DNA from: Gammaproteobacteria bacterium
GTDB taxonomy: Bacteria > Pseudomonadota > Gammaproteobacteria > DSM-16500
Reading direction: 5' to 3'
NCBI GenBank assembly: GCA_019634835.1
Contig: JAHCAO010000003.1
Coordinates: 148,307 to 212,306 of the forward strand
DNA length: 64,000 nt
Numbering within the stretch: the first letter of the stretch is position 1; each line of letters begins with the position of its first letter. The notes under the pieces are model-generated. The model worked only from the letters and a program-made list of their open reading frames with translations, was not told the origin of the DNA and ran no database searches. The translations under genes and the position numbers were made by a program. Below are positions 48,506 to 57,279 of the stretch, piece after piece.

Positions 48506-50197
48506 ATGAGAAATTCATCTCAACAAGCTCTAATAAAATTAATTCTTGTGAGCATCATTTCTGCTTTGATTGGAACTTCTTTTGCTACACCTAATTCGGA
48601 AGGAATCCAAATATATCAAAAGAATGTGCATTTATCGCCGGAACATAAGCAAAAATTAGCGGATGATATTACGCGTTATCGTAATGCAGATAATCTTTGG
48701 GATGTTTTACGTGATGAATTTTCTTTACCACACTACGAAGAGAGCTATGCTGTCCAAGTTAAAATTGAATGGTACATGAATAATCAAGACTATTTACTCC
48801 GCTCCGCTTCACGAGCAGCACCTTACCTTTATTACATCTCACAACAAGTCAGAAAGCGCCACTTGCCTGCAGAGTTAGTTTTACTTCCCATAGTGGAAAG
48901 CGGCTATAATCCCTTTTCTGTTTCTAACATGGGAGCATCCGGCATATGGCAATTGATGCCGGACACCGCTACTGGCCTGGGAGTAAAGCGTGACTGGTGG
49001 TATGATGGCCGACGAGACGTGATTGCATCTACTAGAGCAGCCCTCAATTATCTCGCTTATCTACAGAGTTTCTTTGAAGGTAATTGGTTGCTAGCAATTG
49101 CCGCTTATAATACTGGTGAGGGTAATGTACTCGCAGCGATTAAAAGAAATATTAGAGAAGGTAGAGATACTGATTTCTGGTCTTTACCTGTTGCGCAAGA
49201 AACTAGGGATTATGTACCTAGTTTACTTGCATTAGCTGTTATTATTAGCCATCCAGATAAATATCCTGTTTATTTACCTCCAGTAAGAAACGCACCATAC
49301 CTAGCACAAGTCGATATCGGCACACAAATTAATTTAAAATATGCTGCAATGCTGGCAGGAATTAGCAATAAAAAATTGATACAATTAAATTCAGGGTTTA
49401 AAGGCCCTTCCACCTCGTCTAAAGGCCCGTACAAATTAGTGTTACCCATAGAAAATGTTGAGCAATTCACTGAAAATTTGGCGAGATCTCCTCTCAATCG
49501 GTCAATCAACTGGATACACTATAAAGTAAAATCAGGCGACACCTTGTTTTCTATTTCAAGAAAATTTAGCACGACGACAAGTGATATTAAAAAAATGAAT
49601 CATTTGAGTAAAAATAACATTCATACTGGCACAAATTTATTAATACCTCGCAATGGAAGATTGCAAGAGAATCAGTCAGATGATGAAGATACTGCTCCAA
49701 TGCAAAAATTAATTGCATTGAATGACAATGATAAAAGTGATGTAATCAATATTGCGAACAAGCTTAGAAAAATTGAAAGCATTGAGCCCATTATTCATCA
49801 TGAAAAATTATCCAACTCCTATCCTCTTCAGCCAGGAGACACTATCTATATGGTCCGCTCCAAAGATACGGTAGAAAAAATTGCAAAACGCTTTCATATT
49901 TCAAGTAAGATACTTATAGAAGCAAACAAGCTGCGTAATAAAAGTCTAAAACCAGGTAAGCAATTAATTATACCAACACATAAGGTTGCAATATCATCAA
50001 CAAAATCATTAACATCTTCTTCTAAAAAACTACAGCCAGGCGACACTATTTATATGGTACGACATGGCGATACAATAGAAAAAATTGCACGCAGGTTTCG
50101 AACAACAGCATCAGCCATTCGTGTTACCAATCTTATTGATAATAATTCACTCAGTGAAGGTGATAAGATCCTGATACCTACACATGCGCGTGGGTAG
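48506..50197 (+). CDS. mltD: Membrane-bound lytic murein transglycosylase D with three LysM repeats
   Basis: A 563-residue peptidoglycan-cleaving enzyme. An N-terminal hydrophobic segment (about 9-28) is followed by a goose-type lysozyme/SLT domain with catalytic Glu in LPIVESGYNPFSVSNMGASGIWQLMP. Three LysM modules lie at about 345-392 (YKVKSGDTLFSIS), 445-495 and 515-560; the last two each begin LQPGDTIYMVR, indicating a recent internal duplication. E. coli MltD has 452 residues with two LysM. It lies divergent from the yafS-like gene. Confidence 0.93.
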   Translation: MRNSSQQALIKLILVSIISALIGTSFATPNSEGIQIYQKNVHLSPEHKQKLADDITRYRNADNLWDVLRDEFSLPHYEESYAVQVKIEWYMNNQDYLLRSASRAAPYLYYISQQVRKRHLPAELVLLPIVESGYNPFSVSNMGASGIWQLMPDTATGLGVKRDWWYDGRRDVIASTRAALNYLAYLQSFFEGNWLLAIAAYNTGEGNVLAAIKRNIREGRDTDFWSLPVAQETRDYVPSLLALAVIISHPDKYPVYLPPVRNAPYLAQVDIGTQINLKYAAMLAGISNKKLIQLNSGFKGPSTSSKGPYKLVLPIENVEQFTENLARSPLNRSINWIHYKVKSGDTLFSISRKFSTTTSDIKKMNHLSKNNIHTGTNLLIPRNGRLQENQSDDEDTAPMQKLIALNDNDKSDVINIANKLRKIESIEPIIHHEKLSNSYPLQPGDTIYMVRSKDTVEKIAKRFHISSKILIEANKLRNKSLKPGKQLIIPTHKVAISSTKSLTSSSKKLQPGDTIYMVRHGDTIEKIARRFRTTASAIRVTNLIDNNSLSEGDKILIPTHARG

Positions 50198-50309
50198 CAA
50201 TGGATGCATGATAGGAATTCGATCATTATAGCGGTAGCATTTAATCCCTGCTTTTAATTGATCACATAATTTATTTTGATGACAACTATTCAACTAAGGA
50301 GAAAAAGTT

Positions 50310-50711
50310 ATGAAAGTGAAAAAGATAGTTTATAGTAGTTTTTTAGCAGCTTGCATGAGCAGTGTTCCTTTCATTGCACAAGCCAGTTTGACCATTGTGA
50401 ACAACACTGATCAAGATTCCACTTCTATTATTAATAATGGGATCTGTTCTGATAGTCTTCCAGGTGGCGTCACGAAAGCGCATTCTCCAAATGTTATTTC
50501 TGATGTCATTATTGGATTGGCCTGTTTAGGGCATCCTTCAAACTGCCAAGCAGATGTCTATATGACCAATAATTGTAATAAAGAAGGCGCAGCAAAAGTT
50601 GCAACTGTACTCTTTGATACGAAGGCAGGTATTAAAAATATATCGATGAATTCCACCACGTATAAAATCACTGGCAGCGGATTTAATGTTCAACTTAACT
50701 ATAATAATTAA
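50310..50711 (+). CDS. Small exported protein, unknown function
   Basis: A 133-residue protein with a clear signal peptide (MKVKKIVYSSFLAACMSSVPFIAQA, cleaved before SLTIVNN) and four cysteines in the mature part (ICSD, LACLG, SNCQ, NNCN), which could form two disulfides. Strong ribosome site AAGGAG. The mature part is beta-rich (SLTIVNNTD, KITGSGFNVQLNYN). I do not recognise a family. A second small exported protein follows, separated by a hairpin. Confidence 0.8.
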   Translation: MKVKKIVYSSFLAACMSSVPFIAQASLTIVNNTDQDSTSIINNGICSDSLPGGVTKAHSPNVISDVIIGLACLGHPSNCQADVYMTNNCNKEGAAKVATVLFDTKAGIKNISMNSTTYKITGSGFNVQLNYNN

Positions 50712-50741
50712 TCATCACTAACCTTACGTGATGGAGAATAC

Positions 50742-50771
50742 AAAGGAGGAGAATTACGATTCTTCTCCTTT
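50742..50771 (+). terminator. Hairpin terminator after the first exported protein
   Basis: AAAGGAGGAGAAT and ATTCTTCTCCTTT pair with one wobble across the loop TACG. There is no long T tract after the stem, so activity is uncertain. It separates the two small exported-protein genes. Confidence 0.55.
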
Positions 50772-50849
50772 AGTGCGAGTAAAAACTTAGCTTTTGCGAT
50801 GCATCAAAACAGGATTGAAATTTCAGTTTCGTCACAAAAAGGATTGAGT

Positions 50850-51287
50850 ATGAAAAGAAGCATAGTAATGAGCTTTACTAGCCTTGCCATCATATCGTTT
50901 GTTAATTTAGTACATGCCGATTTTGTTATTACCTTGGGCTCTTCAAATGCATGTTCGAGTATATCTGGGCAATGGGTAGGCGCAGCTACTCTATCAAATT
51001 GGCTGATTGATTGCAGCTATCATGGTTCTGGCAGTGCGACTCCTATTGATGGTTCAGGAAATTTTGCAATGGATTTCAGTGCAAATAAAGATGCTGGCAG
51101 CCTTCTCTGCCCTAATCAATATATGGATCATTTTTCAGGCCACTGTTCCGATGGTCTTGTTACCATTTTCACTAATTACGGCAATCTAGTAGGAAATGTA
51201 TTAGGCAATACAGGTAATGTAAAAGGAATTGTGACTATTTTAGGTGTGAATGCAGAATTAACCATTAAAATGAATAAGATTGGATAA
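50850..51287 (+). CDS. Small exported protein, unknown function
   Basis: A 145-residue protein with signal peptide (MKRSIVMSFTSLAIISFVNLVHA, before DFVITLGSS). The mature part holds four cysteines (NACSS, DCSY, LLCPN, HCSD) and is rich in Gly, Ser and Thr, with a beta-sandwich-like pattern ending ELTIKMNKIG. The ATG at 50850 behind AAGGATT is chosen, as the longer ORF start at 50799 lies before the signal peptide. Not recognised. The B2 palindrome begins two bases after its stop codon. Confidence 0.77.
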   Translation: MKRSIVMSFTSLAIISFVNLVHADFVITLGSSNACSSISGQWVGAATLSNWLIDCSYHGSGSATPIDGSGNFAMDFSANKDAGSLLCPNQYMDHFSGHCSDGLVTIFTNYGNLVGNVLGNTGNVKGIVTILGVNAELTIKMNKIG

Positions 51288-51288
51288 T

Positions 51289-51471
51289 CGATTGTAAATG
51301 TTCGGTGATAGCGGTATCTGAGCAGCTCTACCCCTTTTATTTTTATATGAGGGGAAGTGGACAGGAGTCCACTTTAGCAAAAGCCGGAAGGGAAACGTCT
51401 TTTGCGACCGAATGTAAAAATAAAAGGGGTAGAGCTGCTCAGATACCGCTATCACCGAACATTTACAATCG
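51289..51471 (+). repeat. Family B palindromic element, copy B2, with perfect 57-bp arms
   Basis: Arms 51289-51345 and 51415-51471 are exact reverse complements over 57 bases, starting CGATTGTAAATGTTCGGTGA. The 69-base core has hairpin I (AGTGGAC-AGGA-GTCCACT) and hairpin II (GCAAAAG ... CTTTTGC). The core reads open as GQESTLAKAGRETSFATE. It sits between convergent genes, two bases after the exported protein's stop, and could terminate transcription from both sides. Confidence 0.93.
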
Positions 51472-51527
51472 AGCAGATTCTTCTCCCTTTGTTTTACAGG
51501 CAAAAGGAGAATATTGTGAAGTATTAC

Positions 51528-52922
51528 TTAAATAATATCCCAAGTCACTTGCCCTGAAAGTACATCTGCTCCGCCAGTGACATGACCATTGGTAGATACT
51601 GTTTCAGCACCATTCACTTGTGCTGGAGGATGAACTTTAGTTTTATTAAAGAAAATATGTGACCAACCCACATCCAAACCTAATGTTTTTGTTGCTTGGA
51701 AATGTCCGCCTAGCGCTACAGCATAGCGATCTCCATCTGGCAATTGAACATTGCGGTAAGTATCACGAACAGGTGATTGATCGTATCCTATTCCGCCACG
51801 TAAAATAATTGTGTCTGTTGGATAATAATTAGCACCTAAAGAAATATTGATAGTATTGCGATAATTTTCTGGAATAGTAATCTGAATATCCGTACTGGGT
51901 GCAACCAATGTCAAAGGATCATTGGCCAGACCAGCCACTTGCTTCAGTGTTAATGTTTTAAATGTGTTCCATTGCGTATAAATACCTGTAGCCATCAAAG
52001 CCCACGATGGATTGAGTTTATGATAAATACTCAATGCAGTATAAGGAGGTAATTTCACATTAGTTGTTGCACGATTAGATACAAGAGGACCATCTTGCAT
52101 GATGATGTCAGTCACTATTGGGCCACTGAACCTGCTTGTACCAGAAAAATGATGTACAACTTGAGAATGATAACTAATACCTACACGTGTACATGGATTA
52201 AATTCATAAAGCCACCCCAAGTGAAATCCATAACCAGTATCATTTGCTTTGTTACTACTCTCAGTATCTTCTTCCGTTAATACTGTTTTTTCTCCAAACG
52301 GAAAAGGATCAATCAATCCAGCTATACTATTGAATTCTGCGTAAGCTTTTTGGACATCAAATCCAACACCTAACGATGCTTTATCGGAAATCTTAAAACC
52401 TAAAGAAGGACTGATATCAACAACAGTGATAGACGTTAAGGTTGCTGCATAACGAAGCGGTGTGCTTCTACCATAATTTGTCTTTAACCCGAAAGGAGCA
52501 TCCACACTGAGGCCAAAACCTACCCATTCATTAATAGGCGCCACATATTGCATGTTAGGTATAAGACTAAAGTTTCCGCCTTGAGCAACAACAGAATTAA
52601 AAGTTACCGTCACCGGCACAATACCCATTAGAGTTGGGGAAAGTTCAGTGATACCCACACTGCCCTTATATTTAAAATCCGACACAATGGCTGATGTGCC
52701 AAAAACAAATTGCTGGTTTTTAATACGAGTGATACCAGCAGGATTATACCAAGCAATACTAGCATCGTTTGCTTCAGCAGCATAGCCAGCATGATAGTTC
52801 CCAACACTTGCGCCGTCTTGCTCCCAAATTTGAAACGCAGAAGCCATCGCTTGTGATGAAACCCCAAGTAATCCAGAAGTACAAAGTATACTAACAAGTC
52901 GACGCATACAAAAACGATTCAT
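51528..52922 (-). CDS. fadL: FadL/OmpP1-family outer membrane channel (second paralogue)
   Basis: A 464-residue outer-membrane barrel. The signal peptide (about 1-26, ending AMASAFQ) is followed by the FadL plug pattern AFQIWEQDGASVGNYHAGYAAEANDASIAWYNPAGI, closer to classical FadL than the copy at 8999. The last strand ends LSGQVTWDII. It should import long-chain fatty acids, consistent with the fadB-fadA-fadE genes nearby. Promoter not identified. Confidence 0.88.
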   Translation of the reverse strand: MNRFCMRRLVSILCTSGLLGVSSQAMASAFQIWEQDGASVGNYHAGYAAEANDASIAWYNPAGITRIKNQQFVFGTSAIVSDFKYKGSVGITELSPTLMGIVPVTVTFNSVVAQGGNFSLIPNMQYVAPINEWVGFGLSVDAPFGLKTNYGRSTPLRYAATLTSITVVDISPSLGFKISDKASLGVGFDVQKAYAEFNSIAGLIDPFPFGEKTVLTEEDTESSNKANDTGYGFHLGWLYEFNPCTRVGISYHSQVVHHFSGTSRFSGPIVTDIIMQDGPLVSNRATTNVKLPPYTALSIYHKLNPSWALMATGIYTQWNTFKTLTLKQVAGLANDPLTLVAPSTDIQITIPENYRNTINISLGANYYPTDTIILRGGIGYDQSPVRDTYRNVQLPDGDRYAVALGGHFQATKTLGLDVGWSHIFFNKTKVHPPAQVNGAETVSTNGHVTGGADVLSGQVTWDII

Positions 52923-53095
52923 TGAGCCTATCTCCTTAAACTTTTTTTATTATCGATCTTCCAAATACATTAATACATCATTATTCTAACTAATTCCTAT
53001 TTAACCACTCGAAATAAATGAGGTATTAAGGATACCGTATTTGCATAACAAAACAACTATTTCAGCAAATTGCTGAAGAATTGGAGATTGATAAT

Positions 53096-53665
53096 ATGGC
53101 AGAAACACCGTCTAATATGCTTCCCCTCAATACCCTCGCACCTGATTTTCGTCTGATGGACACACGTTCCCACCAATATCTTTCGCTACAAGATATTAAA
53201 TCACCTGTTGCTACCGTGATTATGTTTATTTGCAATCATTGTCCATACGTTAAACATATCCAGGCAAAATTGGTTGAAGTTGCTAACCTATACCAAGAAA
53301 AAAAAATTAGTTTTATTGCGATTAATTCTAATGACGTTTCAAAATATCCTGACGATAGCCCTGAGAACATGCATCTTGAAGCAGAAAAACACCACTATTC
53401 CTTTCCTTACCTTTATGATGAAACCCAAGAAGTTGCAAAAACTTATCAAGCAGCATGTACACCTGACTTTTATCTCTTTGATAAAAATCTTCGCTGTGTT
53501 TACCGAGGACGTTTTGATGATTCTACGCCAGGAAATCAACATCCCGTTACAGGAAAAGATTTATGCCAAGCCATTGATAATGTTCTCTCAGGCAAACCTG
53601 TTAGTAGTGAGCAAAAAGCGAGTGTGGGATGTAATATTAAATGGAAAAAACCGAGTGCCTCTTAA
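53096..53665 (+). CDS. Thioredoxin-fold redoxin (AhpC/TSA-like)
   Basis: A 189-residue cytoplasmic-looking protein. It begins LAPDFRLMDTRSHQYLSLQDIKSPVATVIMFICNHCPYVKHIQAKL, placing a CNHC redox pair at the end of the first strand. A later segment (AACTPDFYLFDKNLRCVYRGRFDD) has the cis-Pro region of redoxins. The family is common in proteobacteria as a thioredoxin-like protein of unclear partner. The ATG at 53096 behind GGAG is preferred over 53081. Confidence 0.86.
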   Translation: MAETPSNMLPLNTLAPDFRLMDTRSHQYLSLQDIKSPVATVIMFICNHCPYVKHIQAKLVEVANLYQEKKISFIAINSNDVSKYPDDSPENMHLEAEKHHYSFPYLYDETQEVAKTYQAACTPDFYLFDKNLRCVYRGRFDDSTPGNQHPVTGKDLCQAIDNVLSGKPVSSEQKASVGCNIKWKKPSAS

Positions 53666-53666
53666 T

Positions 53667-53806
53667 TATAGCAGTATCGTAATGGATCTGCCCTTTTTAC
53701 TTTTTACATTCGGTCGCAAAAGACGTTTCCCTTCTGGCTTTTGCTAAAGTGGACTCCTCTCCATTTTTCCTCATATAAAAAGTAACAATAGCAGACCTAT
53801 ATGGAG
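53667..53806 (-). repeat. Family B palindromic element, copy B3 (reverse, degenerate arms)
   Basis: In minus orientation the core (GGAGTCCACTTTAGCAAAAG, then AAGGGAAACGTCTTTTGCGA) matches B1 and B2, with hairpin I reduced to a TGGA/TCCA stem. The outer arms pair only in part (ACTTTTTA / AAAAAGT and GGTCTGC / GCAGATCC), so this copy looks older. The core is open as EESTLAKARRETSFATE. It lies between the convergent redoxin gene and the C80-like pseudogene. Confidence 0.82.
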
Positions 53807-53839
53807 ATTAAATCCATCGTTTTTGTTTCAATGATTCTT

Positions 53840-54708
53840 CTACAATCGCTGCCATTTGCATTTTGAGTATTCTTTATCTTGCAAATCTCTTTTTATACCT
53901 CTTCTGATACCATCAGAAAACATCAAAAAAGAATGTAAGCTTTGTGATAACATTTGACGACCTATTATCTCACCAGGTAATAATGTAGTTTCACTGTGAA
54001 GATAAAACGCTTCAGGACTACCATCCACGCTAGATTGAATATGGGGATGGGGATTGATATCATCTTCTTCGTCTTCTTCGTCTTCTTCGTCTTCTTCATC
54101 TAAATATCTTTCAGAAGTATCAAGTATCACTACTCTTTCACGTTTTCCATTTTTTTCCATTTCCCATCCATAGATTACTTTCTGCATATTTGCGTTAACA
54201 TGACCCTGTTTTTCACCTAAATCCACAAAACGTTTACCCGCCTGAGAAATAATTACATTGCCTTTATACGCAGCAAGCTCTGCAAAAATATGAGCTTCGC
54301 TAAGATAAAATTGCAACCCTGATATAAACATATCAGAAGCTCCTAAATCGCAAGCAATAAGAACAATGCGCTTTACACTTTTTAAATTGGCATCTTCTAC
54401 TAGCTTTTACCTAATGTTTCAGCATCACATCCAGCAAAAGTATTTTCATCAATATCACTATGACCCACCAGATATAAACAAGAATTCTCTGTCAAACCAC
54501 TTAAATCTGGAATGATTTGTTTGAGATCCATACGGGAATAAACTAGACTATTTGGTTTTTCTATTGCATTAGGATAGTACTTATTTATTAACATCTTTGC
54601 ATTATATTGAATAGACTCAATATCATCTTTATTTACTATTTCAGCATATTCATCATTATAAAATTCAACAATAATTGTTTTATCATAATTTTTTTTTCGT
54701 GCTTTCAT
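53840..54708 (-). pseudogene. Frameshifted caspase/C80-like cysteine peptidase gene
   Basis: Two leftward frames join into one protein if one A is restored in the AAAA tract at 54405-54408. The first part ends LYLVGHSDIDENTFAGCDAETLGK. The second continues LVEDANLKSVKRIVLIACDLGAS. His in VGHS and Cys in IACD, at the ends of adjacent strands, resemble the catalytic pair of clan CD peptidases such as C80 and caspase-like proteins. The C-terminal half contains an acidic run (DEEDEEDEEDEEDD) encoded by tandem 9-base repeats. Whether a full enzyme was ever active is unknown. Confidence 0.68.
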
Positions 54709-55035
54709 CTACTATTATCTCGTCGTTTGTGTGAATTGTTATTCTTTTCTTAGCTTTATTATAGTATCTTAGTATTTTATGGATAAAATCAACTAAAGTA
54801 AAGAGAATTTGCAACGACTACCTTTTGCCCTTCATCATAAATTAACTTCGATAGAATTCTGGTATCTTAAATTGCAAGTATCGGTTTTGTTGATAAGATA
54901 AAAATTTTTTCGTCCCAAAACAGTGGATCGAACGTTATAGAAATCAACACCTGAACATGACATAAAAAAAAGCCTCACGTTTATATCACCCTATACGTTT
55001 AGCTAAACTAGTATTCGCATTTGAGAAAATGAAAT
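54709..55035. other. Intergenic stretch without a recognisable gene
   Basis: About 330 bases upstream of the pseudogene. No coding ORF, tRNA or clear hairpin is visible. Base composition is AT-rich like the surroundings. It ends at the MITE-like element. Confidence 0.6.
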
Positions 55036-55226
55036 GGTAACTGATCAGTCAATGGCATCAACTTAAGGGTGTCAACAATTTCTTCTGTATACATGATAGC
55101 GTATAGGCTTATTAACCATATGCCAACTATAAAGTCGGCCTGAAACTGAATTTCGTTTTCTTGCACTACTTGCTCGACTTGTTTCTATTGACACCCTTAA
55201 GTTGACGCCATTGTCTGATCAGTTAC
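55036..55226. mobile_element. MITE-like element with 39-bp terminal inverted repeats and 7-bp direct repeat
   Basis: GTAACTGATCAGTCAATGGC (55037 onward) and its complement at 55188-55226 match at 37 of 39 positions. The interior of about 112 bases has no ORF. The 7-base sequence ATGAAAT occurs directly before (55029-55035) and directly after (55227-55233) the element, as expected for a target-site duplication. It lies one base upstream of the fadB stop codon on the minus strand, at the 3' end of the fadA-fadB operon. Confidence 0.82.
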
Positions 55227-55234
55227 ATGAAATA

Positions 55235-57277
55235 TCATACTTCTGTTGTTTCCCATGCTTGCACAGCATCTTTTTCTCCGCGTGCTTGCTGTTGTTTAAT
55301 GAATTGTTGATAGAGTTCATGAATGCCTTGTGATTTTGCATAATTCACTGGACCACCTCGAAATGGAGCAAAACCAGTGCCATATACCATTCCTGCATCT
55401 AACAAATCACCATCCGCTACTACTCCTTCACGTAAACAAGCAAACGCTTCATTTAGCATGATCAACACTAAACGATTAGAAATGCTCTCTAACGGCTTGT
55501 CATACGGTGCTTCTTCAGGTTTAATTTGTTTACCACGTTTATCATATTGATAAAATCCTTCGTTGGTTTTTTTACCTAATTTCTTCTGTTCAACCAGTTC
55601 AATTAAACGCTGTGGAACTGGTATATTGAAATAATTGCCAAGATATTTTGCAACAGATAGACAAACGTCTAGGCCGACTGTATCCGCTAGCGTAATCGGA
55701 CCCATAGGCATGCCAAAATTGGTCATGGCTTTATCTATAGCCGTCATTGGAATACCTTCTTTCATTAACTCTACTGCTTCAAGCAAATAAGGCATCAGAA
55801 TACGATTGACTAAAAACCCTGGGCTACTTTTTACTGGTAAAGGCAAGCGATCAATTTTACGAACAAAACTTATTGCTTGTTCAACTACTTTTTGACTAGT
55901 ATGCTCACCTTTCACTACTTCAACTAGCTGCATTTTAGCAACCGGATTAAAATAGTGTATCCCCACTAAACGTTCTGGCTGTTGCAGTACGGTATTAATC
56001 TCATCCAATGGTATGCTAGATGTATTGGTAGCTAAAATAGCCTGAGGTTTGGCTTTAGACTCTATCATTTTAAATGTTGATTGTTTGATTGCTAAATCTT
56101 CAATAACTGCCTCGATGATAATATCTGCTCTTGGTATGCCATTTCCATTTACATCAGGAATTAAGTTATCCATGGCTTTTTGCACAAGATTTTGTTCTTT
56201 CAATTTTTCTTTAAATAATTTATATGCACGTTTGATAGCTGGTGCGATAAACCGTGGTTCTAAATCCTGTAAAGTTACCGTAAAACCTTGCACTGCACAC
56301 CACGCAGCAATATCACCACCCATTGTTCCAGCCCCAATGACATGGATATGCCGAGGAGAGAAAGAAGTATCTTTTGCTAAGCCTTTCAATTTATCTTGTA
56401 AAAAAAACACACGAACAAGATTCTGGCACGTCTCACTAAAAAATAATTTACCACAACTCTTTGCTTCCCGCTCATAAGCAGCATGCGCCTCTACACCAAT
56501 GTGTTCCCAATTGTCTAGCACATGAAATGGCGCAGGATAATGTATAGGATTCACTTTTTGTTGCACTTGCCGACGAACATAATATCCAATAATTTGGCGC
56601 ATTATTTTTTGATTAGTTAATGCTTGTAAAGCAGTTGGTTTACGTCGTGGAGGTTTATTCAATATATAGTACTTAGCTGCTGTTACTAATTGTCGCTTAG
56701 GCACAGCTGCATCCACAAATCCTAATTTAGCCGCTGCTTTTCCACTAACGGTATGACCGTTCAGAATCAAATTCAATGCTTGTGGAGCCCCTATCAAGCG
56801 TGATAAACGCACCGTCCCTCCCCAACCAGGATGTATCCCTAACTTAACTTCTGGCAACCCTAAACGAGTTTTTCCACTTTCCTCAACAACACGGTAATGA
56901 CAAGCCAGTGCGAGTTCCAGCCCGCCTCCCAAGCAGAAACCATAAATCATTGCCACCACTGGCAACTTCACATTTTCTAATTTTTCTAATATTTGCTGCC
57001 CGAGCAATAATATCGAAACCGCTTCGTCAATGTCTTTAAATTGTGTAAATTGCGATATATCCGCACCAGCAATAAATCCACTTTTTTTCGCGGAAGCAAT
57101 AATAACGCCTTTATGTGTCGTATCATTTGTTAATGAATCAATAATGGTGGAAAATTCCTCCATCACTTCACGATCAATGGTATTCACCGAAGCATGTTGC
57201 TTATCAAAATAAAGCCACAAAATATGGTCGGAATCCGTTTCTAGCCACCAATGTTTATAAGATTGAGTTGTGTTCAT
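55235..57277 (-). CDS. fadJ: Multifunctional fatty-acid oxidation protein, alpha subunit (FadB/FadJ type)
   Basis: A 680-residue protein with an N-terminal enoyl-CoA hydratase (about 1-200: LPVVAMIYGFCLGGGLELALACHYRV, then PEVKLGIHPGWGGTVRLSRLIG) and a C-terminal 3-hydroxyacyl-CoA dehydrogenase (about 310-660: IHVIGAGTMGGDIAAWCAVQG and GIHYFNPVAKMQLVEVVKG). Both steps of beta-oxidation take place in one chain. It is shorter than E. coli FadB (729) and similar to FadJ. fadA starts 3 bases upstream. The MITE lies just past its stop. Confidence 0.92.
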   Translation of the reverse strand: MNTTQSYKHWWLETDSDHILWLYFDKQHASVNTIDREVMEEFSTIIDSLTNDTTHKGVIIASAKKSGFIAGADISQFTQFKDIDEAVSILLLGQQILEKLENVKLPVVAMIYGFCLGGGLELALACHYRVVEESGKTRLGLPEVKLGIHPGWGGTVRLSRLIGAPQALNLILNGHTVSGKAAAKLGFVDAAVPKRQLVTAAKYYILNKPPRRKPTALQALTNQKIMRQIIGYYVRRQVQQKVNPIHYPAPFHVLDNWEHIGVEAHAAYEREAKSCGKLFFSETCQNLVRVFFLQDKLKGLAKDTSFSPRHIHVIGAGTMGGDIAAWCAVQGFTVTLQDLEPRFIAPAIKRAYKLFKEKLKEQNLVQKAMDNLIPDVNGNGIPRADIIIEAVIEDLAIKQSTFKMIESKAKPQAILATNTSSIPLDEINTVLQQPERLVGIHYFNPVAKMQLVEVVKGEHTSQKVVEQAISFVRKIDRLPLPVKSSPGFLVNRILMPYLLEAVELMKEGIPMTAIDKAMTNFGMPMGPITLADTVGLDVCLSVAKYLGNYFNIPVPQRLIELVEQKKLGKKTNEGFYQYDKRGKQIKPEEAPYDKPLESISNRLVLIMLNEAFACLREGVVADGDLLDAGMVYGTGFAPFRGGPVNYAKSQGIHELYQQFIKQQQARGEKDAVQAWETTEV

Positions 57278-57279
57278 GT

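Noticed and set aside
51305..51535. ORF of 76 codons in the B2 palindrome
   Set aside because: The same reasoning applies: the ORF follows both arms of the palindrome, and no ribosome site is seen.
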